Below, in pieces: positions 1 through 12,852 of a DNA stretch of 64,000 bases. The DNA is taken from the NCBI GenBank assembly GCA_022818135.1, contig JAFMSR010000017.1, forward strand, positions 129,111 through 193,110, written 5' to 3'. Under the pieces are notes generated by a model. It ran no database searches, was not told the origin of the DNA, and saw only the letters and a list, made by a program, of their open reading frames with translations. The first letter of the stretch is position 1. The number at the start of each line of letters is the position of its first letter. The position numbers and the translations under genes are program-made. Source of the DNA: Saxidomus purpurata (lineage: Eukaryota; Mollusca; Bivalvia; Venerida; Veneridae).

Positions 1-2620
1 GAACAAGGACCATCATGTGAATACTGAACACCATCAGGAATGAAGACCACCATGTGAATACTGAACACCATCAGGAACAAAAACCACAATGTGAATACTG
101 AACACCATCAGGAATAAAGACCACCATGTTAATACTGAACACCATCAGGAATAAAGACTACCATGTGAATACTGAACACCATCAGGAATAAAGACTACCA
201 TGTGAATACTGAACACCATCAGGAACAAAGACCACCATGTGAATACTGAACACCATCAAGAATAAAGACCACCATGTGAATACTGAACACCATCAGGAAT
301 AAAGACCACCATGTGAATACTGAACACCATCAAGATTAACGACCACCATGTGAATACTGAACACCATCAGGAACAAAAACCACCATGTGAGTACTGAACA
401 CCATCAGCAATCAAAACCACAATGTGAATACTGAACACCATCCTGAGTAAAGACCACAGTGTGAATACTGAACACCATCAGGAACAAAAACCACAATGTG
501 AATACTAAACAACATCCGGAATAAAGACCACCATGTGAATACTGAACACCATCAGGAAAAAAGACCATCATGTGAATACTGAACACCATCAGGAACAAAG
601 ACCATCATGCGAATACTGAACACCATCAGGAACAAAGACCATCATGTAAATACTGAACACCACAAGGAAAAAAGACCACTATGTGAATACTGAACACCAT
701 CAAGAACAAAGACCACCATGTGAATACTGGACACCATCAAGAACAAAGACCACCATGTGAGTACTGAACACCATCAGGAACAAAAACCACAATCTGAATA
801 CTGAACACCATTACGAACAAAGACCACCATGCGAATACTGAACACCATCAGGAACAAAGACCACCATGTGAATATTGAACACCATCAAGAACAAAAACCA
901 CAGTGTGAATGCTGAACACCAGCAGGAACAAAGACCACCATGTGAATACTGAACACCATCAGGAACAAAGACCACCATGTGAATACTGAACACCATCAGG
1001 AACAAAGACCACCATGTGAATACTGAACACCATCAAGAACAAAAACCACAGTGTGAATGCTGAACAACATCCGGAATAAAGACCACCATGTGAATACTGA
1101 ACACCATCAGGAAAAAAGACCATCATGTGAATACTGAACACCATCAGGAACAAAGACCACCATGTTAATACTGAACACCATCAGGAACAAAGACCATCAT
1201 GTAAATACTGAACACCACAAGGAAAAAAGACCACTATGTGAATACTGAACACCATCAAGAACAAAGACCACCATGTGAATACTGGACACCATCAAGAACA
1301 AAGACCACCATGTGAGTACTGAACACCATCAGGAACAAAAACCACAATCTGAATACTGAACACCATTACGAACAAAGACCACCATGCGAATACTGAACAC
1401 CATCAGGAACAAAGACCACCATGTGAATATTGAACACCATCAAGAACAAAAACCACAGTGTGAATGCTGAACACCAGCAGGAACAAAGACCACCATGTGA
1501 ATACTGAACACCATCAGGAACAAAGACCACCATGTGAATACTGAACACCATCAGGAACAAAGACCACCATGTGAATACTGAACACCATCAAGAACAAAAA
1601 CCACAGTGTGAATGCTGAACACCATCAGGAACAAAGACCACCATGTGAATACTGAACACCATCAGGAACAAAGACCACCATGTGAATACTGAACACCGTC
1701 AGGAACAAAGACCACCATGTGAATACTGAACACCATCAAGAACAAAAACCACAGTGTGAATGCTGAACACCATCAGGAACAAAGACCACCATTTTAATAC
1801 AGAACACCATCAGGAACAAAGACCACCATGTGAATACTGAACACCATCAGGAACAAAGACCACCATGTGAATACTGAACACCATCAAGAACAAAAACCAC
1901 AGTGTGAATGCTGAACACAAGCAGGAACAAAGACCATCATGTGAATACTGAACACTATCAGGAACAAAGACCACCATGTGAATACTGAACACCATCAGGA
2001 ACAAAGACCACCATGTGAATGCTGAACACCAGCAGGAACAAATACCACCATGTGAATACTGAACACCATCAGGAACAAAGACCACCATGTGAATACTGAA
2101 CACCATCAGGAACAAAGACCACCATGTGAATACTTAACACCATCAGGAACAAAGACCACCATGTGAATACTGAACACCATCAGGAACAAAGACCACCATG
2201 TGAATACTTAACACCATCAGGAACAAAGACCACCATTTGAATACTGAACACCAGCAGGAACAAAGACCACCGTGTGAATACTGAACACCATCAGGAATAA
2301 AGACCACCGTGTGAATACTGAACACCATCAGGAACAAAGACCACCATGTGAATACTGAACACCATCAGGAACAAAGATTACCATGTGAATACTGAACACC
2401 ATCAGGAACAAAGACCACCATATGAATACTGAACACCATCAGTAACAAAGACCACTATGTGAATACTGAACACCATCAGGAACAAAAACAACAATGTGAA
2501 TACTGAACACCATCAGGAATAGAGACCACTATGTGAATACTGAACACCATCAGGAACAAAGACCACAGTGTGAATACTGAACACCATCAGGAACAAAGAC
2601 CACCATGCGAATACTCTATC
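1..2620. repeat. 37-bp minisatellite array A, copy 1
   Basis: About 70 head-to-tail copies of a 37-bp unit (core ACCACCATGTGAATACTGAA followed by CACCATCAGGAACAAAG) with point variants. It runs off the left edge of the window. A 555-bp stretch from about 600 to 1155 recurs at about 1155 to 1710 with the same ordered variants, giving a 15-unit higher-order repeat. Because 37 is not a multiple of 3, minus-strand reading frames stay open for up to about 100 codons. These are by-products of the repeat, not genes. Confidence 0.95.
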
Positions 2621-3033
2621 AAGAACAAAACTATGCACTGTAAAACTATTGTTTAGTCACAGGTCCTGTGAATAATGACCACTTGTCAACAAAGACCACT
2701 TAACCTTCTTCTCAAGAGTGGTCTTTGTTCAAAGGTTTGACTTTATGTGAAAGAAACACATTGACATAACTATGTGTGTAAACTGATGGACACTGTATAC
2801 TGGCAGCCTATTTCAAAAAGAGGGTCGTATACGAATTCCATTCACTGCGCAAGAAAAACAACAGTTAAACTGTATATTGAAGGTTCAACAAACTGGTTAT
2901 CCATGTACAGTGAGTGTTAAGTTTCTAAAATGTGCATAACCAGCCGTCAATTTGGACTGTACCATTTATTGGTCCTCAGTGAAAAGTTTTGATTGACCAA
3001 ACAGTGGAGATAATGATTACACTGCATGGATGT
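2621..3033. repeat. Linker between arrays A and B, copy 1
   Basis: Non-tandem sequence of about 410 bp that recurs nearly identically at about 5049-5473. It contains a perfect 12-bp inverted repeat, ACAAAGACCACT at 2689-2700 and AGTGGTCTTTGT at 2717-2728, whose arm resembles part of the array A unit. No open reading frame of note is present. Confidence 0.85.
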
Positions 3034-4087
3034 GTAGGCAGATCAGAGTCTACGCTAATTGCTCTGGTAGAACATGGTCTGCACTGGCTAATCTGGCAGA
3101 TCATATTCTGCACTAGTTGCTTTGGCAGATCATGGTTTGCAGTCGTTGCTTTGGCAGATCATGGTCAGCACTAGCTGCTTTGGCAGATCATGGTCAGGAC
3201 TAGTTGCTATGGCAGATCATGGTCAGGACTAGTTGCTATGGCAAATCATGGTCAGCACTAGTTGCTTTGGCAGATAATGGTCAGCACTAGTTGCTCTGGT
3301 AGATCATGGTCTGCACTAGTTGCTCTGGCAGATCATGGTCTGCACTGGCTGCTTTGGCTGATTATGGTCTGCATTAACTGCTTTGGCAGATCATGGTCAG
3401 CATTCGTTGCTATGGCAAATCATGGTCAGCACTAGTTGCTTTGGCAGATAATGGTCTGCACTAGTTGCTCTTGCAGATCATGGTCTGCACTAGTTGCTCG
3501 GCGATCATGGTCGGCACTAGTTGCTCTGGTAGATCATGGTCTGCACTAGTTGCTCTGGCAGATCATGGTCTGCACTGGCTGATTTGGCTGATTATGGTCT
3601 GCACTGGCTGCTTTGGCAGATCATGGTCAGCATTCGTTGCTATGGCAGATCATTGTTTGCACTAGTTGCTTTGACAGATCATGGTGTGCACTAGTTGCTC
3701 TGGCAGATCATGGTCTGAACTAGTTGCTCTGGCAGATCATGGTCTGCACTAGTTGCTCTGGCAGATCATGGTCTGCACTAGTTGCTCTGGCAGATCATGG
3801 TCTGCACTGGCTGCTTTGGCTGATCGTGGTCTGCACTGGCTGCTTTGGCTGATCATGGTCTGCACTGGCTGCTTTGGCTGATCATGGTCTGCACAGGCTG
3901 CTTTGGCAGATCATGGTCAGCATTCGTTGCAATGGCAGATCATGGTCTGCACTAGTTGCTTTGACAGATCATGGTCTGCAATAGTTGCTCTGGCAGATCA
4001 TGGTCTGAACTAGTTGCTATGGCAGATCATGGTCTGAACTAGTTGCTCTGGCAGATCATGGTCTGCACTAGTTGCTCTTGCAGATCA
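3034..4087. repeat. 29-bp minisatellite array B, copy 1
   Basis: Tandem 29-bp units of the form GCAGATCATGGTCTGCACTA followed by GTTGCTCTG. Each unit carries a short inverted repeat, GCAGA...TCTGC, around TCATGG. Array B switches abruptly into array A at about 4087 within the shared string GATCA/CCATCAGG. There is no coding evidence. Confidence 0.93.
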
Positions 4088-5048
4088 CCATCAGGAACAA
4101 AGACCACCATGTTAATACTGAACACCATCCGGAACAAAAACCACTATGTGAATACTGAACACCATCAAGAACAAAAACCACAGTGTGAATGCTGAGCACC
4201 AGCAGGAACAAAGACCACCATGTGAATACTGAACACCATCAGGAACAAAGACCACCATGTGAATACTGAACACCATCAAGAACAAAAACCACAGTGTGAA
4301 TGCTGAACACCAGCAGGAACAAAGACCACCATGTGAATACTGAACACCATCAGGAACAAAGACCACCATGTGAATACTGAACACCATCAGGAACAAAGAC
4401 CACCATGTGAATACTGAACACCATCAGGAACAAAGACCACCATGTGAATACTTAACACCATCAGGAACAAAGACCACCATTTGAATACTGAACACCATCA
4501 GGAACAAAGACCACCATGTGAATACTGAACACCAGCAGGAACAAAGACCACCATGTGAATACTGAACACCAGCAGGAACAAAGACCACCGTGTGAATACT
4601 GAACACCATCAGGAATAAAGACCACCGTGTGAATACTGAACACCATCAGGAACAAAGACCACCATGTGAATACTGAACACCAGCAGGAACAAAGACCACC
4701 ATGTGAATACTGAACACCAGCAGGAACAAAGACCACCATGTGAATACTGAACACCATCAGGAATAAAGACCACCGTGTGAATACTTAACACCATCAGGAA
4801 CAAAGACCACCATGTGAATACTGAACACCATCAGGAACAAAGACTACCATGTGAATACTGAACACCATCAAAACAAAGACCACCATGTGAATACTGAACA
4901 CCATCAGGAACAAAGACCACTATGTGAATACTGAACACCATCAGGAATAAAAACCACCATGTGAATACTGAACACCATCAGGAATAAAGACCACAGTGTG
5001 AATACTGAACACCATCAGGAACAAAGACCACCATGCGAATACTCTATC
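4088..5048. repeat. 37-bp minisatellite array A, copy 2
   Basis: About 26 units of the same 37-bp repeat as at 1-2620. It begins directly at the end of array B without a spacer and ends with the same terminal unit and ACTCTATCAAGAAC transition as copy 1. The offset to copy 1 at that transition is 2428 bp. Confidence 0.93.
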
Positions 5049-5473
5049 AAGAACAAAACTATGCACTGTAAAACTATTGTTTAGTCACAGGTCCTGCGAA
5101 TAATGACCACTTGTCAACAAAGACCACTTAACCTTCTTCTCAAGAGTGGTCTTTGTTCAAAGGTTTGACTTTATGTGAAAGAAACACATTGACATAACTA
5201 TGTGTGTAAACTGATGGACACTGTATACTGGCAGCCTATTTTAAAAAGAGGGTCGTATACGAATTCCATTCACTGCGCAAAAAAACAACAACAGTTAAAC
5301 TGTATATTGAAGGTTCAACAAACTGGTTATCCATGTACAGTGAGTGTTAAGTTTCTAAAATGTGCATAACCAGCCGTCAATTTGGACTGTACCATTTATT
5401 GTTAAAAGGGTCCTCAGTGAAAAGTTTTGATTGAACAAACAGTGGAGATAATGATTACACTGCATGGATGTGT
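5049..5473. repeat. Linker between arrays A and B, copy 2
   Basis: Near-identical duplicate of 2621-3033 with a few substitutions and small indels (for example an extra GTTAAAAG near 5401). The 12-bp hairpin is conserved. Confidence 0.85.
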
Positions 5474-7085
5474 AGGCAGATCAGAGTCTACGCTAATTGC
5501 TCTGGTACAACATGGCTGCACTGGCTAATCTGGCAGATCATATTCTGCACTAGTTGCTTTGGCAGATCATGGTTTGCAGTCGTTGCTTTGGCAGATCATG
5601 GTCAGCACTAGCTGCTTTGGCAGATAATGGTCTGCACCAGTTGCTCTGGCAGATCATGGTCGGCACTAGTTGCTCTGGCAGATCATGGTCGGCACTAGTT
5701 GCTCTGGTAGATCATGGTCTGCACTAGTTGCCCTGGCAGATCATGGTCTGCACTGGCTGATTTGGCTGATTATGGTCTGCACTGGCTGCTTTGGCAGATC
5801 ATGGTCAGCATTCGTTGCTATGGCAGATCATGGTCTGCACTAGCTGCTTTGACAGATCATGGTATGCACTAATTGCCCTGGCAGATCATGGTCTGAACTA
5901 GTTGCTCTGGAAGATCATGGTCTGCACTAGTTGCTCTGGCAGATCATGGTCTGCACTGGCTGCTTTGGCTGATCATGGTCTGCACAGGCTGCTTTGGCAG
6001 ATCATGGTCAGCATTCGTTGCTATGGCAGATCATTGTCTGCACTAGCTGCTTTGACAGATCATGGTCTGCACTAGTTGCTCTGGCAGATCATGGTCTGAA
6101 CTAGTTGCTCTGGTAGATCATGATCTGAACTAGTTGCTCTTGCAGATCATTGTCTGCACTCGTTGCTCTGGCAGATCATGATCTGAACTAGTTGCTCTTG
6201 CAGATCATTGTCTGCACTCGTTGCTATGGCAGATCATGGTCTGAACTAGTTGCTCTGGCAGATCATGGTCTACACTAGTTCCTCTTGCAGATCATTGTCT
6301 GCACTCGTTGCTATGGCAGATCATGGTCTGAACTCGCTGTTGTGGCAGATCATGGTCTGAACTCGCTGTTGTGGCAGATCATGGTCTGCACTCGTTGCTC
6401 TGGCAGATCATGGTCTGCACTCGTTGCTCTGGTAGATCATGCTCTGCAATCGTTGGTCTGGTAGATCATAGTCTGCACTCGTTGCTATGGCAGATCATGG
6501 TCTGAACTCGCTGTTGTGGCAGATCATGGTCTGCACTAGTTGCTCTGGCAGATCATGGTCTGAACTCGTTGCTCTGGTAGATCATGCTCTGCAATCGTTG
6601 CTCTGGTAGATCATAGTCTGCACTCGTTGCTATGGCAGATCATGGTCTGCACTCGTTTCTTTGGTAGATCATGCTCTGCACTAGTTGCTCTGATCATAGT
6701 CTTTACTCGTTGCTCTGGCAGATCATGCTCTGCACTCGTTGTTATGGCAGATCATGGTCTGCACTAGTTGCTCTGGCAGATCATGGTCTGCACTAGCTGC
6801 TCTGGCAGATCATGGTCTTCACTCGTCGCTCTGGCAGATCATGGTCTGCACTAGCTGTTCTGGCAGATCATGGTCTGCACTTGTTGCTCTGGCAGATCAT
6901 GGTCTGCACTTGTTGCTTTGACAGATTATTGTCTGCACTGGTTGCTCTGACAGATCATGGTCTGCACTGATTGCTCTGGCAGATCATGGTCTGCACTAGT
7001 TGCTTTGGTTGATCATGGTCTGAACTAGTTTATCTTGCAGATCATGGTCTGCATGTGTTGCTCTGGCAGATCATGATCTGCAATT
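5474..7085. repeat. 29-bp minisatellite array B, copy 2
   Basis: About 55 units of the 29-bp repeat, longer and more diverged than copy 1, especially after 6120 (TCGTTGC variants). It ends at about 7085 in unique DNA. Confidence 0.93.
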
Positions 7086-7964
7086 TTTGAACAAACCAAA
7101 GACAATGGAATATCACAATGGCTCACTTTTAACAACTTTGTGCTCAGGTAAGCTAAAAATGAAAAAAAATCTAGTACGGTAAATCAAAGACTAAAATTTT
7201 CTACATTGATCGTACTCTGTAAAACTGAAGTTTCTTGCTCAAATTAAGCCACTGAAGAGGTCCAGATACTGCAATGGCACACAGGAAAGCCATGTAATAC
7301 CAACATGGCCCTCTTGTTTTTGTTGTTGTTTGAGATTTTTAGATAAACAGCATACAAAAAAGCACAATATTATCTCCTATTATATCCGGATATTTTGATA
7401 ACGTGCATATGTGACACATACAAAAATATCAAAACTTTCTGTTTGTGAAAACAACTTTTCTTTCAATTAATCTAAAACTGTTAATGCATTGAAAATACTG
7501 GTATTTATTCAAATAAAAGTACAGAAGTACTAAAAGGCGGTCATGTGTGCAAACTGGCTTTAAAGAGAAAATTTTAATCCAGTCATTTTGGCCAATAATC
7601 TAGAAATTGAACTATTTACGTGATTGACTGACATTTTACCAGTTTAACGTATTAATTTAACCAAAAAAGTATATTTTGGTATATGGAATTTCTATTTTCG
7701 CGAATTTCAGCTGCTCTGGTTAAACAATGCCACATCTCTCCCCGATTGAATATAATGAATAGCTACTCCTTAAGGCAAGCTGGTGCTTAGTGTAGGTGAC
7801 CTAATTACCGAGGTCCGTCTGTACAGTTTAATTTGGCACTAGACGCAAACATTCCCTGGCCTTTTTTCATTAACTGAATACATAAAGATGCTGCAGATAG
7901 GATGTTTGCATAATTTCTTACTTTAGCAACTACAGCGCGGGTTCAGCTAAAGTAGTGAAGTAAA
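7086..7964. other. Upstream region of the Ig-receptor gene
   Basis: Unique AT-rich DNA between the satellite block and the signal-peptide exon at 7965. It should contain the promoter and 5' UTR of that gene, but no confident TATA box or initiator could be assigned by eye. Confidence 0.4.
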
Positions 7965-9929
7965 ATGAATTTAATAAAATCTGGATTGATAATTTTACTT
8001 TTAAAAGTCGTAAAAGGTAATTTTGCTGTTTCTTTATCAAAATGTATAACATATATCTATATCTAAATTCACTTGATAAGTACCTGTTGTATTTCTTTTA
8101 TGCTCGGAATCTCAACTAATGATTTATTTGTAAATTTCATAAACAATTTTGACTTTATTATAAGCTGAAGTTGGAATGTTTGTCATATAATGGTAGCAAC
8201 ATCAGCAACCTTAAAAAGAAAGGAAAAAATCTTATTCCATCTTCATGCTTCTATAAATTCTGCATTATTTTGAGTAGATTTTTATGACATGAAAATGTGG
8301 TCAGTGAATCAAATTATCAAACGTCTATGTACTTTCACAACTACTGTAATTTGGGGGATTTTCGAGTGACGAACATTTTGAGATTGTGAGCAGAAATACA
8401 TATTTGCAAATTTCAATTTTATTTGAAATAGAATTTTAATTCACAAAAGGAGAATTCTCTAATAGTAAATCTATCTGAAATGAATGTTTCGCACGATTTT
8501 TGAATGAGCGAAGTTGGAAATTCGCGAAAATTAGATAATCGCAAATATTTCTCAATTCACAGCATTTTATGTCTTCCAAATCTATTGTTTCCTTACATAT
8601 CATGTTTTTATCTTGAAGCTATTTTTTATTTCAGGAGAATTATATATAACCTTTAATGGAAAGGACATAAGTATGTTGTCTGAACCGGTTAAAATCATTG
8701 AGGGTGAAGACCTTCTATTTGAGTGCAGGTCAAGTTATCCAGACGGTTCATTCATCTGGACCAAGGATGGTATCCACTCCTCATTCGGTAGTACCAAGGA
8801 AATCAAACAGATCCAAGTCGAGGATGCGGGTGCTTATAATTGCCAAGCAGTTAGATTTAATGAAACAAGCTATACCGAAATAGCCGAAAACAAGTATGTG
8901 TCAGTAGAGGTTCTATATCCACCGTCATTTCCCACAGTTCAACCAGTTTTCATTAATGGACCATATTACGCTTTGCACGGGGAAGATATCGCGCTGATAT
9001 GCCAGTCTGACGCGAATCCAAAACCAAATTATCAGTGGAGACGTAATACTGAAAATGGACCTCTGTTAACTAGAAATGCCACCTACAACACGATTGTAGC
9101 AGCATATATCATTAATTATTATTGCATAGTACAAAACCGTATGGTGCCTACAGTGGGAGAACAAAAAACAACGTCACTGGCTCACTTTGTACAAATAAGG
9201 GTCTATGTAAAGGCATACATTTATAAAATCGAAGAAGGTACGTACAGAAATGTTAATGAGGGAGACGCTATAACTGCGTCCTGCACAGCATATGGACGAC
9301 CGCCCCCGAAAATATGGTGGACTAAAGAAGGAGACAAAGGTTTCTATTTGGAAAATGATAAACTGGTGGTTCAAACTTCTATCAGTAAAGCATTTGCCGG
9401 AAAATACTTCTGCAATGTTGAAAACACTGTTACTGCATCAAATCAGACTCGTATTAAAACACATGTCGAACAGGAAGTCCAAATCACCGTTCATACGAAA
9501 AGTAAAAATAATGCGGAATTTGACATGAAAATTGACAACTGCAGTAATGTAGATGGCAGTAGAAGTGGTGATCTGAATGAAAAAAATGACTCCCATAATA
9601 TCGCATCACATATTCTCACTGGTATTGGTTGGTTAGGATTTGCCCTGAGCGGGGTTCTTCATTTAATCATTTGTACAAAGAATAGAAATAAGAAAGCAAG
9701 TAAAGCTGCAGAATATCAGTGCACTTCAGCCCCACACTTCTACATGAGTAATGTGAGAATTCCGGAAGATATATACAGTAATGTATATGACCAAATAAGT
9801 GTCCAAAATTTCAATGAAAAGGGTTCGGTCAGTTCCAACTCGAATCAGACAATCATATCAACAGTGCCCACTTTTGAAAGCATTCATCACACGTCCAGCA
9901 AAACTTACTTACACCCTGTAGAGCCGTAG
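7965..9929 (+). CDS. Three-Ig-domain type I membrane protein
   Basis: Two coding exons: 7965-8016 and 8635-9929, joined in phase 1 with a GTAATT donor and a TTTCAG acceptor. The product is 448 aa. Exon 1 encodes a hydrophobic signal peptide (MNLIKSGLIILLLKVVKG). Exon 2 encodes three Ig-like domains with the expected Cys/Trp/Cys sets: C48/W59/C87 (with DAGAYNC), C140/W152/C181, and C234/W245/C277 (with FAGKYFC). One transmembrane helix follows (about 343-364), then an 84-residue tail. The tail has four tyrosines (378, 387, 398, 402); YSNV fits the pYxNx Grb2-SH2 consensus and YDQI lies next to it. Several N-x-S/T sites suggest glycosylation. The role is probably a cell-surface adhesion or signalling receptor. 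No specific orthologue is recognised. All Ig domains share one exon, which is unusual. Confidence 0.85.
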
Positions 9930-10240
9930 AGTTGAAACAAAGTGGCAGTAGACAAATTTCCAATGTTCAGGACAGAGGTCAAAAGGTTAAATCATTCACG
10001 ATTAAACAAAATTTGTTGTTGTAAAGTTGGATAATTTTTGCAATAATGTTGTCAGGTTTAAGAGTAAATGTCACCTCTCGTTGTTTGACTTTAGGGCCCA
10101 AACAAATGAAACATTGTGAAGAAAGTACCAGGACAATCTCAATATGCTTGTCTCCTGTTCACGTTGATACTGTAAACTGGGAAATAGTCGTGAATATTTA
10201 ATTATCACTATTTGACTGTACATAAGAATCCAAGCAGGAG
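9930..10240. other. Probable 3' UTR of the Ig-receptor gene
   Basis: AT-rich sequence after the TAG stop, before the next repeat element. No clear polyadenylation site was fixed here. Confidence 0.35.
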
Positions 10241-11247
10241 AGAATATTTGTCTTTATGAAATCCAAGTTCAAGTTTGAAACTATGCACTTAGAGTAAAAA
10301 ACTAGGTCACCAGGTCAAATTGTAGATAAACCTTGTAAGCACCCTAGCGGCCACATTTATTACCCAATCATCATGAAAAATGGACAAAATGTTCGTCGCA
10401 ATGATTTCTAGGTCAAGTTTGAATCTAGGTTACATGGAATCAAAGGCAAGGTCGCACAGTCAAATCAAAGCAAAACCTCATTCAAACGGCCACATTTATT
10501 AACCAATCATCATGAAAAATTGGTCAGAATGTTTGTCTTAATGATTTTTATGTCACGTTCGCATCTGAGTCACATGGGGTAAAAAAAAATAAAAAACTAG
10601 GTCACATGGTCAAATCAAACAAAAACCTTGTCACTAAAGGCCACATTAAATATCCAATCATCATGAAAATTAGCCAGAATGTTTGTCAAAATTATTTCTA
10701 GGTCAAGTTTGAAACAAGGTCACTTGGAGTCAAAAACTAGGTCACTAGTACAAATTAAATTAAAAACCTTGAAAACACTCTGGAGGCCACAATTGTCATG
10801 GATTTTGGTGTTTATCATTAAATATCCAATCTTTATGAAAATTAGTCGGAATGTTTGTCAAAATTATTTCTAGGTCAAGTTTGAAACAAGGTCACTTGGA
10901 GTCAAAAAACTAGGTCACTAGTACAAATCAAATTAAAAACCTTGTAAAAACTCTGGAGGCCACAATTGTCATGGAATTTGGTGTTTGTCATTAAATATCC
11001 AATCTTTATGAAAATTAGTCAGAATGTTTGTCAAAATGATTTCTAGGTCAAGATTGAATGTGGATCACCTGAAATTAAAAATTAGGTCATCAGGTCAAAT
11101 CCAAGAAAAACCTTTTTAATACTCTAGTAGTCACATTTTATAGCCAATCATCATGTTAATTGGTCATAATGTTTGCCTTGTTTGTTTCACATTGGGTTAT
11201 AAGTAGGTCAGGTGAGTGATATAGGATCATCTTGACCCTCTTGTTTC
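10241..11247. repeat. Element with internal ~150-173-bp tandem repeats
   Basis: Repeated blocks built on TTTCTAGGTCAAGTTTGAA, AACTAGGTCAC and AAAACCTTG recur about every 150-173 bp. The block ends at GGTGAGTGATATAGGATCATCTTGACCCTCTTG. This end matches, with changes, the ends of the elements at 33722-34850 and 34851-35940, so they form one dispersed family. No coding capacity. Confidence 0.75.
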
Positions 11248-11790
11248 ATCCGAAATGTATCCTATTTAGCATAACTATAGTTATTTTCCGTGTACTCTGG
11301 TTATCATGGGGATTTGCACAAAGCTATAAACAAATCCTGCTGAGGTTAACAGTTACTGTGCCACATTTACAGCTATATATATATATCTCCCTTTCTCTGC
11401 ATTCACATTATATGATTCAACCAGCAATTTGCCGTTTGAAATGGCAATGATGACAGTAGCAAATACAGTGATGAAAAAAAACAACATACCTGCAGATGGA
11501 GTTAAATTTAGTGTGAAAGATTGTCATTATATTTTAGCTGCAAGAACATTTTTTATTGCACATACTGTAATTAAAAACACACTTTTTTAATGTAAAGTTG
11601 TAAAGTTTACAATAATTATATATATTTCAATGTTTTATTTTACGATATTACATGGCATCAATAGTATGTTTAAGCAGATCATGTACAACATGTAAGCTTT
11701 TTATCTTTTGTAAAATTTACTTCCTTAGTTTAAGTCTCTCATAACTCATCTATGGGTAGTTCTACAGTATGTATTATAACATTTTACTGA
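11248..11790. other. No feature seen
   Basis: AT-rich DNA with a short TATATA tract near 11375. No gene or recognisable repeat was identified. Confidence 0.3.
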
Positions 11791-12046
11791 GTCCCCCTCC
11801 ATGGTCAAGTGATTAGAGTTGCTGACTTGAAATCACTGTATCCTCTCATTGAGTGAGGATCGATCATGGGTACAAGCCCTGCTAAGGACTATGTCTCTTT
11901 ATGTGAGAAATTTGACAGTTTCTTATGGAGTATAAGGATCTACACATGTAGTAAAAGTTCTTCCCAGGAACGATGGTTAGGTAAACTGCTCGCCTCTAAA
12001 AATGACTGAAGTGTGGTTTAAACGGGCAATTAACTCAAACAACACC
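11791..12046 (+). mobile_element. tRNA-derived SINE, family A, near-complete copy
   Basis: The tRNA-like head (about 11797-11875) has an A-box-like stretch at TGGTCAAGTGATTAGAG and a B-box-like GATCGATCATGGGTACAAGC. A conserved body follows, with TTTATGTGAGAAATTTGACAG, CCCAGGAACGATGG and a 3' end near AACGGGCAATTAACTC. Related copies lie at 57164-57320 (+), 63281-63546 (-) and 13070-13620 (-, broken). Confidence 0.75.
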
Positions 12047-12160
12047 ATATTTTACTGTAGTGTGAATGTTTGTAGCTTAATATTGTTGAAAGAGAGACAG
12101 TAATAAATGTTTTGTATTAGTATTATTGACTTATGCAACCCTAGCCAAATTTTAAAAGGT

Positions 12161-12267
12161 CCACCTACCAGATGTCATATGTTATTTCCTTGTCAATTTA
12201 ATAAGCTCCACTTACCATATGCCATATGTTATTTCCCTGTCAATTTAATAAGCTCCACCTACCATAT
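12161..12267. repeat. 47-bp tandem repeat, left part
   Basis: About 2.3 units of a 47-bp repeat (CCACCTACCA..ATGTCATATGTTATTTCCCTGTCAATTTAATAAGCT). The same unit resumes at about 12853 after a 585-bp interruption. Confidence 0.8.
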
Positions 12268-12852
12268 CCTTTGAACGGTCATAACGTATAATTAAACATA
12301 TACGCGGGTTAAGACAGGTTTGGCCTTCCATAGAAGTGACAGTTACCGTATGGAACACGTTTTGTCTGTATGAATTTAAAGCCTATGCAGACAGCTCCTG
12401 AATGTTGAAAACTAAGACATCCGAGGCAAAATGCTGACACTTTAAGACAACCTTGAAAATGACCTTTGCCAGGTTTGAAAATTTTCAGCGTACAGGCCCC
12501 TGTGGGATAGTGTTTTGAGCGTGTGCAAATATTTTTTCATAGACATAAAGCAGACATGTCGTACTCAAACCCAGGTATATTGACATCTTATGAGAACGCT
12601 TAAAATAGACCTAGCAACAAAAACAGAAAAGAAAAAAAAGGTCCATGCGCAGGTTAGCAGACAGGGTGACCCCTGCGCGTGACCTCTGTAGGTGGGCCAA
12701 TGGAAATTTTACTTTCATGTTACAGCTCAATCTATTTGCTGACGTACAGAACACGCGCAGTAAACCGAAAGTAGCATAACGCGATGTACAGTGTTTACAA
12801 AAAACACATGCATGTCTGTCGAGTGTGTAACAAAATATGCCGGCTGTGCAAA
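12268..12852. mobile_element. Probable insertion splitting the 47-bp array
   Basis: Unrelated sequence sits between two parts of one minisatellite. Its ends carry a short inverted match (CCTTTG at the left, CAAAGG at the right). No transposase motif or unambiguous target duplication was seen, so the class is unknown. Expansion of the array on both sides of old unique DNA is the alternative. Confidence 0.4.

Noticed and set aside
1..2620. CRISPR-like regular repeats
   Set aside because: The 37-bp units are contiguous with no unique spacers, and the sequence is from a eukaryote.
404..4803. Minus-strand open frames of 60-100 codons (FSIHMVVFVPDGVQYSHGG repeats)
   Set aside because: They are the translation of the 37-bp satellite. 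Frame continuity depends on missing stops in the unit, and lengths vary with point variants.
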